Assembly: GCA_964648365.1 (NCBI GenBank)
Contig: CAZYLK010000127.1
Coordinates: 1-18,024 of the forward strand
Origin: SURF-32 sp964648365
GTDB lineage: Bacteria > Planctomycetota > Phycisphaerae > UBA1845
Direction of reading: 5' to 3'
Length of the DNA stretch: 18,024 nt
This document shows, in pieces, positions 6,891 to 14,087 of this stretch (position 1 is its first letter; every line of letters begins with the position of its first letter). The translations under genes and the position numbers were made by a program. The notes beneath the pieces are model-generated. The model was not told the origin of the DNA. It ran no database searches and saw nothing but the letters and a program-made list of their open reading frames with translations.

Positions 6891-7493
6891 ATGAAGCGGC
6901 ATGTCGGCGTCATGATGCTGGGGTTCACGGCGGCACTGGCGGCCGTCGTCCTGTCGGCGACGGGTTGCGCGGTGTTCGATCCGGCCGTCGCCGCATCGCT
7001 CGGCGGTGACACGGCGGGCACACGCGGCTCGGTGCGGGTTCTGTTCATCAACAACACGCCCTATCGAGCGCTGCTGACGGCAGGAACCTACGACCCCGCC
7101 GATCAGACCACTGAGCCGGACTTCGTCCAGTTCTCAGCGGATCCAACCATCGGCACGCTGGCGGGCAATGCCCAGAGCCGAATCCTGACCATCGACTGCG
7201 GACGCCGATTTGCCGTCGGTAGCGCGGGTCTGCTGGCGGCCATCGAGCGGAATCTGCCGGACGCGAACGCCGATGAAGACGCGCTGCTGAACGGCGTCGG
7301 CTTTTCCGCTGCCGCGGCCGACGAGGACGACGCAGGCGAGGCGACCGAGGGACTCGCCCCGCCGGTCGAGTTCACCATCGGCGAAGATTTCATCTGCAAC
7401 AGCCTGCTGATCGTCCGCCTGGAGATCGACGACGCTGGCGACGATCCGTTCGTCGTCGACTTCTCGTACGTTCCGTCTGAAAGCAGTCGATAG
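6891..7493 (+). CDS. Putative lipoprotein of unknown function
   Basis: I do not recognise this family. The protein has 200 residues. The N terminus (MKRHVGVMMLGFTAALAAVV) is a signal sequence leading to LSATGC, with a likely lipidated Cys at 26; position -3 is Ala rather than the preferred Leu, so the lipobox is slightly off consensus. The mature part begins with a beta-rich stretch, RGSVRVLFINNTPYRALLT. It has an Asp/Glu/Ala-rich acidic patch around residues 120-160 and two further cysteines. The ATG at 6891 fits the signal sequence. The open frame continues upstream through the repeat cluster, but that part is not protein-like. GGAG lies about 13 bases upstream, further than ideal. A cell-surface or periplasmic location is inferred. 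Confidence 0.75.
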   Translation: MKRHVGVMMLGFTAALAAVVLSATGCAVFDPAVAASLGGDTAGTRGSVRVLFINNTPYRALLTAGTYDPADQTTEPDFVQFSADPTIGTLAGNAQSRILTIDCGRRFAVGSAGLLAAIERNLPDANADEDALLNGVGFSAAAADEDDAGEATEGLAPPVEFTIGEDFICNSLLIVRLEIDDAGDDPFVVDFSYVPSESSR

Positions 7494-7720
7494 CGTCCCG
7501 CCCCGCGGCGCGCTCATCGCTTGTCAGCGTTTCATTCTCCTCATTCTTTCATTGTCGGATTCTCCGCGAAACGATTGACCCCTCGAACGCATCGCGGTAG
7601 ACTGCCTGGTACACCTTCGGTCCGACCGAAACACGTCCAGCATGTTTTCACACTGCGCCGTTCGACGGTGACAGGGCGGACTTGTCATCGCGCCGACGCC
7701 CACTTGAGGAGGAACATCTC
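7494..7720. other. Intergenic leader region
   Basis: There is no gene here. It contains a T/C-rich stretch (about 7520-7560), a good promoter candidate, and a small perfect hairpin TTCGGT-CCG-ACCGAA (7616-7630) that would lie just downstream of the predicted transcription start. Confidence 0.5.
7575..7603 (+). promoter_or_regulatory. Housekeeping-type promoter for the propeller-like protein gene
   Basis: TTGACC (7575-7580, five of six consensus bases) and TAGACT (7598-7603, four of six) are spaced by exactly 17 bases. Transcription would start near 7610, giving a leader of about 110 bases. This is the best promoter candidate in the window, though still a sequence match only. Confidence 0.4.
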
Positions 7721-8638
7721 ATGTTGAATCGAGTTGCCGCAGCGACCTGTGTCGCGCTCGCAATCGGACTCAGCGACGCCCATGCGGGCGACGAGTCCTA
7801 CGTGGCCGTCACGTGGTCAGACCAGGCCGTCCACGTCCTGGATGGAGATCTCAACGACGTCCGCTCGTTTTCTGCCGGTGGAAGCAATCCGAACGGCGTC
7901 GCCACGGACGGGCGCACGGTGTGGGCCGGCCACTTCAGCACGCAGGAGGTCATCGCTTACGATCTTGACGGAAACGAGTTGTTCCGCTGGGGGACCGGCG
8001 CCCCGAATCTGCAGGGCATGGAGTTGCTGCCCAACGATGAGATTTACCTGACGCAGGGCGCCGACCTCCAGGTCCACGACGCGCGCGACGGTACGCTTCT
8101 GCGAACCGTGCCCAACGTCGGCGGCGGATCGGTCGAAGGGATGGCGTGGGATGGCGAGGTGCTCTGGCTTCTCCAAGCGGTTCTCATCGCCGTCGACCCT
8201 GATTCCGGAGCTGAACTGCGCCGCATCGCCAATGCGGCGGAATCGTGCAGCTTCAACGGCAGCGGTGTGACCGCCAGCGCCCCCGGAGAACTCACGCTCG
8301 CCTGCACCGATGGGCGGTGGTTTCGCGTCAGTTCCACGGACGGCAGCGTGCTGGCCAGCGGAAGCAACGGGCTGAACATGTATGGACTCAAGTCGCTGGC
8401 CGGCGGCGGTTGCGGTGAGAAGTCAAAACTCATCGCCAAGTGCAAGGGCGGCGGAACCAAAGTCGTTGGCAAGCTGAAGAAGGCCGATCCGAACATCCGC
8501 GTGACCTTCCGCGTCGATGGCGGTACGCCGCAGCAGGGCCAGACCAACAACAAGGGTAAGGCCAAGACGAAATGGAAGAACCTCGACGAGGGCGGCCATG
8601 AGGTTACGGTGTGTGACCTTGTGGATGAATGCTCCTGA
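7721..8638 (+). CDS. Secreted beta-propeller-like protein with C-terminal Cys module
   Basis: The protein has 305 residues. A signal peptide (1-22, cleavage at AHA/GD) is followed by a region of short repeats, about 25-225. These have patterns such as VHVLDGDL, GVATDGRTVWAGHF, VIAYDLDGNELFRW, GMELLPNDEIYLT and GMAWDGEVLWLL, as in NHL/SMP-type propellers of extracellular binding proteins or lactonase-like folds. About 75 C-terminal residues form a separate module: CGEKSKLIAKCKGGG, VVGKLKKADPNIRVTFRVDGG, a Lys-rich loop, then HEVTVCDLVDEC. It has four cysteines that could pair and an Ig-like beta pattern. I believe similar tails occur on other planctomycete secreted proteins, but cannot confirm it here. 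The ATG at 7721 follows GGAGG at about 9 bases. The enzymatic or binding role is unknown. Confidence 0.8.
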   Translation: MLNRVAAATCVALAIGLSDAHAGDESYVAVTWSDQAVHVLDGDLNDVRSFSAGGSNPNGVATDGRTVWAGHFSTQEVIAYDLDGNELFRWGTGAPNLQGMELLPNDEIYLTQGADLQVHDARDGTLLRTVPNVGGGSVEGMAWDGEVLWLLQAVLIAVDPDSGAELRRIANAAESCSFNGSGVTASAPGELTLACTDGRWFRVSSTDGSVLASGSNGLNMYGLKSLAGGGCGEKSKLIAKCKGGGTKVVGKLKKADPNIRVTFRVDGGTPQQGQTNNKGKAKTKWKNLDEGGHEVTVCDLVDECS

Positions 8639-8707
8639 CGAACGTCGGGCAGGCCCAGTGCTCCCCGCAGGATGGGTCCGGCCGTCGCATGCCGAGTAAG
8701 CCAATCG

Positions 8708-8739
8708 CCGCCGGTCGTGCAGAGCGCGGCCGGCGGTTT
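8708..8739. terminator. Hairpin between convergent genes
   Basis: CCGCCGG (8708-8714) and CCGGCGG (8730-8736) form a perfect 7-bp GC-only stem followed by TTT on the plus strand. The hairpin lies 70 bases past the stop of the propeller-like protein gene and 52 bases past the stop of the opposing minus-strand gene. It may serve both, but the T tract is short. Confidence 0.4.
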
Positions 8740-8787
8740 CAGTGTGATCGGCGTCCGCGGAAGGCGGCGGCCTGCCTGTCCCGTCCC

Positions 8788-10791
8788 TTACGGTGGCCCC
8801 GTCCGTCCGTTTCGGTACGCGTCTCGCTGCGCCCGCAGGCGTGCGACCCATCCCGGCTCTTCCTGTCCGGCGGTTTGGAGGCGGGCATCCAGCGTCGCGA
8901 CCGCCGCGTCGAAATCACCGCCGGCCGCCTGGGCGGCCGCGAGCGCTTCATCCGCAACCACGCTTGTGCCTTCGCAGAGCGCGACCGCCCGCTGCGCCAA
9001 TCGCAGCGCTTCGGCTGGATCCAGCCATTGCGGGTCTGTCGGCGCCGCCAGCATCCACGCCAGCCTGGCCGTCAGCAGCACGTGACGCTCGTCGAGTGCC
9101 AATCCGCGCCGCAGCGCCGCGATAGCGGCGGCTTCGTCGCCGCTCTGCTCCAGCGCGAGACTCAATCCGTAACACGCGTCGGCGGCCATGGCGCGGGCGT
9201 CGGGTCCACCACGCGAGATGACGATCTCGAACTGGGTCGCGGCTTCGGCGTAGCGCTGCTGCCGGTTGAGCAGATTCGCATAGGCATAATGGGCGTCGAT
9301 GGCGTCTGGGAGCACCTCAAAGACGCGGGCATACGCCTCGTCCGCCTCATTGAACCGCCCGGCGACGCCCAGGACATGCGCAAGCCCGCGCAGCGCATCC
9401 TCGTCCGTCGGTTTCAGGGCGAGCGCGTCGTGATAGTGCCGCACGGCCGCGTCGAAATCGCCCAGATCCGCGGCGCAATGCCCGGCCCCGACGTGGGGTG
9501 AGAGCATGTCGGGCCGAAGCGCCATGGCCCGGTCGTAATACTCCGCGGCCTGTCGGATCAGCGCCGCGTCGCCCGACACGGCCGCGCGCCGCCGCAATGC
9601 TCCGGCCAGCCCCGACCATCCCTTCGGATGCTGCGGGTTGTGTTCCACCATGTGGGTCCAGAGCGATTCCGGCGTCGCCCAGACTGAAACCTGCGCCCGC
9701 GTCAGGACGACAAAAACGACGGTCACTGCGACGACGCCAAGGCCCGCTCGCCTCCGTCCCGCGGCCGATGCCGTGGCGAGGAACCAGGCCATGCCCCCCC
9801 CCGCCGCCACCGCCCACGGCATCATCGGCAGATACGTATAGCGATCCGCCGCGACCTGCGGGCCGCTCTGCGCCACGCCCAGCACCGGCGACACCAGCGC
9901 GACGTAACAGAAAAGCGCCGTCGCCACCGCCGGCCGGCGCCGGCGCCACACCCATGCAGCGCCTGCGAGCACGAGGATCACCGCCACGCTGATCAATACC
10001 CGGGCGTCCATCGGCGAGGCGTCGTCCGGCCACTCGTACAGCGGCAGCAGGCCCGACGGCCACACGGTCTTACCCAGGTAGAACGCAAGCCCGAAGAAGC
10101 CCTGCGCCACGCGGTCGCCCAGCCCATGCTCCGCCATCGACCGCATCGCTCCGGCGTCGCTTTGCGCCCAGATGGCCGTGAGGGCAAAGACGCCCGCTGG
10201 CACGGCAAACAGGGCTTTTTCCGCCAATGCGCGAAGCAACTCGCGGCGGTCGCCGATGGAGATGCGCCGTAGCGGATAGAGGTCAATCGCAATGAGAACG
10301 GCAGGAAGCGGCACGCCCGCTGCCTTGGACAGCAAGGACAGCACGTAGCACGACAGCGACGCCGCCAGGAGCATGATCCGCCGCGGCCCGCGCGCAGCAT
10401 TGGCTTGCTTCAAGTAGAGCCACAGCGCCGCCATCAGCCACGCGCCGCTGAGCACGTCGCGCCGCTCCGTCGCCCACGCCACGGATTCCACCCGCAGCGG
10501 ATGAACNNNNNNNNNNNNNNNNNNNNNNNNNNNNNNNNNNNNNNNNNNNNNNNNNNNNNNNNNNNNNNNNNNNNNNNNNNNNNNNNNNNNNNNNNNNNNN
10601 NNNNNNCGCAGGCTGGCGGCGTCGAAACCGCGATAGTGCGGGTTGTCGACGACGACTTCGTAATCGTCCCAGTTGACGAAGTCGTTGTTGAGCACACCGA
10701 CGTACGCCACCAGCGTCGCCGCCACGAGCAGCAGCCCGGCGCGGACGTTGTTCAGCCAGGGGCTGGTCGAATCCAGGTGTGTCGACTTCAC
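8788..10791 (-). CDS. TMTC/GT-C-like polytopic membrane protein with TPR tail (interrupted by assembly gap)
   Basis: This resembles the large bacterial family related to TMTC protein O-mannosyltransferases. The N terminus has one membrane helix and the motif NNDFVNWDDYEVVVDNPH (35-52), whose Asp pair corresponds to the GT-C catalytic-type loop. After the gap come HPLRVESVAWATERRDVLSG (97-116), several hydrophobic helices (to about 365) and AADRYTYLP (314-322), all characteristic. From about 370 to the end lie TPR repeats, recognisable by pairs such as AAEYYDRAMALRPD, AVRHYHDALALKPTDEDA and AVFEVLP-type helices. Activity as a glycosyltransferase is inferred from the family; many members are uncharacterised. 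The start is a GTG at 10791 with only a distant AGGA. The 100 N at 10507-10606 replace part of the N-terminal membrane region, so residues 62-95 are unknown and the apparent in-frame join may be accidental. Confidence 0.85.
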   Translation of the reverse strand: MKSTHLDSTSPWLNNVRAGLLLVAATLVAYVGVLNNDFVNWDDYEVVVDNPHYRGFDAASLXXXXXXXXXXXXXXXXXXXXXXXXXXXXXXXXXXVHPLRVESVAWATERRDVLSGAWLMAALWLYLKQANAARGPRRIMLLAASLSCYVLSLLSKAAGVPLPAVLIAIDLYPLRRISIGDRRELLRALAEKALFAVPAGVFALTAIWAQSDAGAMRSMAEHGLGDRVAQGFFGLAFYLGKTVWPSGLLPLYEWPDDASPMDARVLISVAVILVLAGAAWVWRRRRPAVATALFCYVALVSPVLGVAQSGPQVAADRYTYLPMMPWAVAAGGGMAWFLATASAAGRRRAGLGVVAVTVVFVVLTRAQVSVWATPESLWTHMVEHNPQHPKGWSGLAGALRRRAAVSGDAALIRQAAEYYDRAMALRPDMLSPHVGAGHCAADLGDFDAAVRHYHDALALKPTDEDALRGLAHVLGVAGRFNEADEAYARVFEVLPDAIDAHYAYANLLNRQQRYAEAATQFEIVISRGGPDARAMAADACYGLSLALEQSGDEAAAIAALRRGLALDERHVLLTARLAWMLAAPTDPQWLDPAEALRLAQRAVALCEGTSVVADEALAAAQAAGGDFDAAVATLDARLQTAGQEEPGWVARLRAQRDAYRNGRTGPP
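10507..10606. other. Assembly gap of 100 N
   Basis: Exactly 100 undetermined bases, the customary placeholder for a scaffold gap of unknown size. It falls inside the TMTC-like gene. In family members as I remember them, roughly 70-80 residues separate the two motifs flanking the gap, more than the 34 implied here. The true gap is probably over 200 bases. Confidence 0.95.
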
Positions 10792-11098
10792 CGATACGGC
10801 ATCCTGAGCGTCACCTATGACCCGGCCGGCGCTCCTGCGCGAACCGCGGGCTTCATCCCGCGCGGACTCCCCTCAGAGAGTTGCCGGTGTCCGTCGGGGC
10901 CAGCCCCTCGCCGGAGTCGCGTTTCCGAGCGAAGTTCCGCGCGGGCTGAAGCCACGCGGCTCGCTGGAAGCGCTCTACGCAGGCTGTCCCGAACGGCATT
11001 GTCGCCCGCCCGAAGGCATTCGCCAATGATCCGCCGGGCATCAGGCCGATATCTTGATGATACGGCCGCATGGAATGGGGTGCCTGGAGGGACGACGA
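10792..11098. other. Intergenic region between divergent genes, containing palindromes
   Basis: There is no supported gene. The stretch carries the leaders of the divergent TMTC-like gene and the large lipoprotein gene, plus the palindrome cluster at 10843-10960. Both leaders should contain promoters, but I could not find convincing -35/-10 pairs. Confidence 0.5.
10843..10960. repeat. REP/BIME-like pair of inverted palindromic repeats
   Basis: Bases 10843-10866 (core CGCGGGCTTCATCCCGCGCGG) and 10936-10960 (read on the other strand, CGCGTGGCTTCAGCCCGCG) are nearly identical in opposite orientation, differing by about two substitutions and one deleted base. Each is itself palindromic around a TTCA-type loop. 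Between them lies a third small palindrome, GGGGC-CA-GCCCC, at about 10896-10907. This arrangement of head-to-head REP units is like a bacterial interspersed mosaic element. Confidence 0.6.
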
Positions 11099-13810
11099 AT
11101 GACGACTCGATACGCGATCGGACGATTCACGGGATTCGCGGTTGTCGCGCTGACGCTCAGCGGGGTTAGCTGCGTGGATATGACACCGGATCCAGGCCCT
11201 GACGACCCGGCCCAGCGGATCGTGGACCGCCCCGGCAGCGGCGCGGCGCGAATCTCGGGCGTCGTGATGTCGGCCACGTCTGAGGACACGCTCCCGATCG
11301 GCGGCGTGCTGATTATCCTCGGCGACGCCTCGGCCGTGTCGCGCATCGACGGCACGTTTGATCTTGTCAACGTCCCCGCCGGGAGCCAGCCGCTGGCGGT
11401 GGATGGCAGCCACCTGGTCGCAGGCGACGGGCGCTATGGACAGTTCCTCTCCCGCGTGGAGGTCGGCACTGAGCAGACCACGCAACTTGAGCAGCCGATT
11501 TACATCCCGTTTGTTCCGGACGCTGCGCTCCAGCCCGTCAGCCTGGAGCGCGAGGTCAACATCACCGGCCCGGAAGGCGTCTCGCTTGCGATCCCAGCGG
11601 CCGGAGCGCGGGTCGGCGCCAAGGTCTACGACGGGCGAATCGCGATCATCGCCATTCCGCCCGATCGCGTCCCCTGGCCGCTGCCTGATGCATTGGCGGC
11701 TTCATCCGTCCGGCTGCTGACCATACAGCCGGCCGGCATCGACTTCCCCGTGCCCGCTCGTCTGGCCGTGGACGACGCCCACGCGCGGGCGTCGGGCGCG
11801 CTGATGCTCCTGACGCTGGATCCCGTCACCGGTGCGTACGCCGACCGGGCGCTCCTGGAGGCGGCGGTTGGTGGATACCGCACGAGCCTCGGCGGCGTGG
11901 AGGGTAGCGGCTGGCACGTATTGACCCGGCCGCGGGTGTCGGTCATCGCGCCGTGCCCGGGTGAAACGGCCGAGGCGGAAGCCGGTTGCTTGCGCGCCTG
12001 GATGGACGCCGTGGATGTCCTGGGGCATCTCCAGCGGCCGGCGGCGCCGGGTGCGGACGTTCCGCTCGCGACCATTCGCGACGCAATGTCGCTCTCGCCG
12101 GACTCGGCCGCCGAGGCGAGGACCATCCTGCGATCGGTATCCGACACGTTCGGGGTCGTCGACGCCATGACGTCCGCGGCGGATGGCGCCTACCGCGCGA
12201 TGGCCGGGCTGAGCGATCTGCACACCTCAATCGAAGCGGCCTTCCTGGCCTGCGGCGACGTCGCGGCTTGTGGAGCCGGCGCGCCCGATCGCGGCGACCT
12301 CGACGAGGCAATGGCCCAGTTGCAGGAGAACGTCAACGGTTATGCGGCGCGCTACGCGCGGCTGGCCTCCGCGGCGGCGGCGCTGCGCCCCAGCTTTGAC
12401 CGCCCGCAGGATCTCGACGATGCCGGACTCGCAGCCTTCAACGTCAGCGCCGACGCCTTTGTGCAGGCCGTGGCCGCGTTCGGCGCGACGGCCGAGCCTA
12501 TGGCCGCCTACGACGCCCTCATCGTCACCCGCCGACAGGTCGAGCGCGAACTGGTCGCGCAGCGCGCCGCTTACTCCCGAAACGCCGAGAGCAGCACGGA
12601 AGCGTCAGTCTGGGTCGCAGGCGTCTGCACCGACGAAGGCACGCGGTCGTACGGCATCGTCTCGAATGGAAACGCCGCGATTCAGCTTTCGCCGCTTTCG
12701 CCGCAGTCCGCGGATACGTGCATCTTTGTGGCTGTCGATGACGCCAACGACCGCGTCAGCGAGCCGATCGCGCAGTCGGCGCTGCTGGCGGGCACGTCGA
12801 TACCCATCACGCTGGCGCTCGACCGGCAACTGACGCGCGCGGCCTACGTCAACGGCCAACCCGTGGCCGGCGCACTCGACCCGCTCTCCCCCGTCCACGT
12901 ATGGTCGTTTGACGCTCTGGAGCGCGACGGACTGGACGTCGCGTTCGTCGCCGACGGCGCAGCCGCGATCGCCCTGAGCACGTCCGCCGCGCCGCCGCAC
13001 ATATTGCGCCGCGGGGGCTTTCACGCGTCCAACCTTCCGGGCGACGGCTCGCGTTCGCTGCACGTTATGTCGCTCGGCGAAGGCGGCAGCGTGCCTTACG
13101 CTTTCACCGGTTCGATCGACGAACCTCGCTTCGAGTTCGGCCAGCCCGTCCGCGGCACGTTCGACATCATGCGCCGGGCGGAGGTCGTGCTCTTCCAGGC
13201 CGCCGTCGGCGATCGCGTGACGGTCGAGCGTTCGTGCTGCGACAACGGCCGGCCGAACGCGACATTCAGCGTGTACGATCCTGTCGGCGCGCGGCTGACG
13301 CCGATCGACGCCAACCAACCGGAGCCGGGCACGGGCGCGGAGAGCTACCTGATCGAATCGCCGGGCCTGCACCGCGTCGTCCTTGCGGCCGTCGATGGAG
13401 AATTCGGCGAGTATGAACTCGTCGTACGTCGGACCGCACTGGAGCCGCCTGCCGAGATCGTGCTCGGCGAGACGGTCACTGCCGAGTTCGCCCATCCGGG
13501 CGCGGCCGCCGTGTTCGTATTCTCCGGAGAGGCGTCCCAACGCCTCGCCATCGAGAGCGTCGCGACGACCGGGCCGGAAGCCGTCGCGGTCACGGTCATC
13601 GCGCCCGACGGATCGCGGATCCTCCAGTCCACGCTGCTTTACTTCGACGGCAGTTCCTTCTCCCGCCGCACCTTCGACCTGCCGGCGGACGGCGTTTACA
13701 CCCTCTCGCTCAGCGTCCCGCTGCTGGTCGCGGTTCAGACGGGGACGGCGGACGTCCGGCTTGTCGCGGCGGACGCCCAAGCCGGGCCCGACCAGCCGGA
13801 GGCGCCCTGA
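11099..13810 (+). CDS. Large surface lipoprotein with carboxypeptidase-regulatory-like and PPC-like domains
   Basis: The protein has 903 residues. A signal sequence (1-24) leads to SGVSC, with probable lipidated Cys 25; Gly at -3 is unusual. Next, about residues 45-130, comes a beta domain of carboxypeptidase-regulatory type, with ISGVVMSATSEDTLPIGGVLIILGD and FDLVNVPAGSQPLAVDG fragments seen in transthyretin-like repeats. The middle is a region I do not recognise: beta-rich to about 285, then mostly helical (about 290-490, Ala-rich, several Cys). The C-terminal about 240 residues look like two pre-peptidase C-terminal (PPC-like) beta domains; landmarks are VRGTFDIMRRAEVVLFQAAVGDR, SPGLHRVVLAAVDGEFGEYEL, and then TVTAEFAHPGAAAVFVFSG with LPADGVYTLSLS. 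GGAGG at 8 bases fixes the ATG at 11099. No catalytic motif is evident. A cell-surface binding or structural role is inferred. Confidence 0.8.
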   Translation: MTTRYAIGRFTGFAVVALTLSGVSCVDMTPDPGPDDPAQRIVDRPGSGAARISGVVMSATSEDTLPIGGVLIILGDASAVSRIDGTFDLVNVPAGSQPLAVDGSHLVAGDGRYGQFLSRVEVGTEQTTQLEQPIYIPFVPDAALQPVSLEREVNITGPEGVSLAIPAAGARVGAKVYDGRIAIIAIPPDRVPWPLPDALAASSVRLLTIQPAGIDFPVPARLAVDDAHARASGALMLLTLDPVTGAYADRALLEAAVGGYRTSLGGVEGSGWHVLTRPRVSVIAPCPGETAEAEAGCLRAWMDAVDVLGHLQRPAAPGADVPLATIRDAMSLSPDSAAEARTILRSVSDTFGVVDAMTSAADGAYRAMAGLSDLHTSIEAAFLACGDVAACGAGAPDRGDLDEAMAQLQENVNGYAARYARLASAAAALRPSFDRPQDLDDAGLAAFNVSADAFVQAVAAFGATAEPMAAYDALIVTRRQVERELVAQRAAYSRNAESSTEASVWVAGVCTDEGTRSYGIVSNGNAAIQLSPLSPQSADTCIFVAVDDANDRVSEPIAQSALLAGTSIPITLALDRQLTRAAYVNGQPVAGALDPLSPVHVWSFDALERDGLDVAFVADGAAAIALSTSAAPPHILRRGGFHASNLPGDGSRSLHVMSLGEGGSVPYAFTGSIDEPRFEFGQPVRGTFDIMRRAEVVLFQAAVGDRVTVERSCCDNGRPNATFSVYDPVGARLTPIDANQPEPGTGAESYLIESPGLHRVVLAAVDGEFGEYELVVRRTALEPPAEIVLGETVTAEFAHPGAAAVFVFSGEASQRLAIESVATTGPEAVAVTVIAPDGSRILQSTLLYFDGSSFSRRTFDLPADGVYTLSLSVPLLVAVQTGTADVRLVAADAQAGPDQPEAP

Positions 13811-13860
13811 CCCGCCGACCCTTTCCGTCGATGTAAGCTCTTGTGTGACAACGACCGAAG

Positions 13861-13910
13861 TTCGTGCCGACGTCGCCCGCCGCCGTTAATATAAGAGGCG
13901 CCGGCACGAA
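13861..13910. repeat. Inverted repeat flanking an AT-rich core
   Basis: TTCGTGCCG (13861-13869) and CGGCACGAA (13902-13910) are exact complements of 9 bases, 32 bases apart. The intervening sequence holds TTAATATAAG, the only AT-rich patch of the region. It could be a pair of half-sites for a regulator around a promoter, or a long hairpin in an upstream transcript. Confidence 0.4.
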
Positions 13911-14023
13911 TCACGGGGCGTGGAGGTCCGGTCGTCTCGGGCTGCGTTCGAAAATCGGCTCGGGAATGTATGCGCCGCACCGTCCGGTTCGTGCTAGTCT
14001 GAAGTCAGGCGACGTCGGTTCGC

Positions 14024-14048
14024 GCGTGACCGGCTCGTTCGGTCACGC
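14024..14048 (+). promoter_or_regulatory. Strong hairpin in the sppA leader
   Basis: GCGTGACCG (14024-14032) and CGGTCACGC (14040-14048) form a perfect 9-bp stem with a 7-base loop, ending 39 bases before the sppA start. No T run follows, so it is not a terminator. It may be a protein binding palindrome or an mRNA structure affecting sppA translation or stability. Confidence 0.4.
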
Positions 14049-14087
14049 CGTCGCCGCTCAACGGTCTGCTGCCTCGTGGAGAATGCA

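Larger units (their letters stand above)
13811..14087. other. Leader region upstream of sppA
   Basis: There is no gene. Two perfect inverted repeats are listed separately. An AT-rich TTAATATAAG (13886-13895) lies between the arms of the first and could be a -10 region, but the -35 position before it is poor. Confidence 0.45.
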
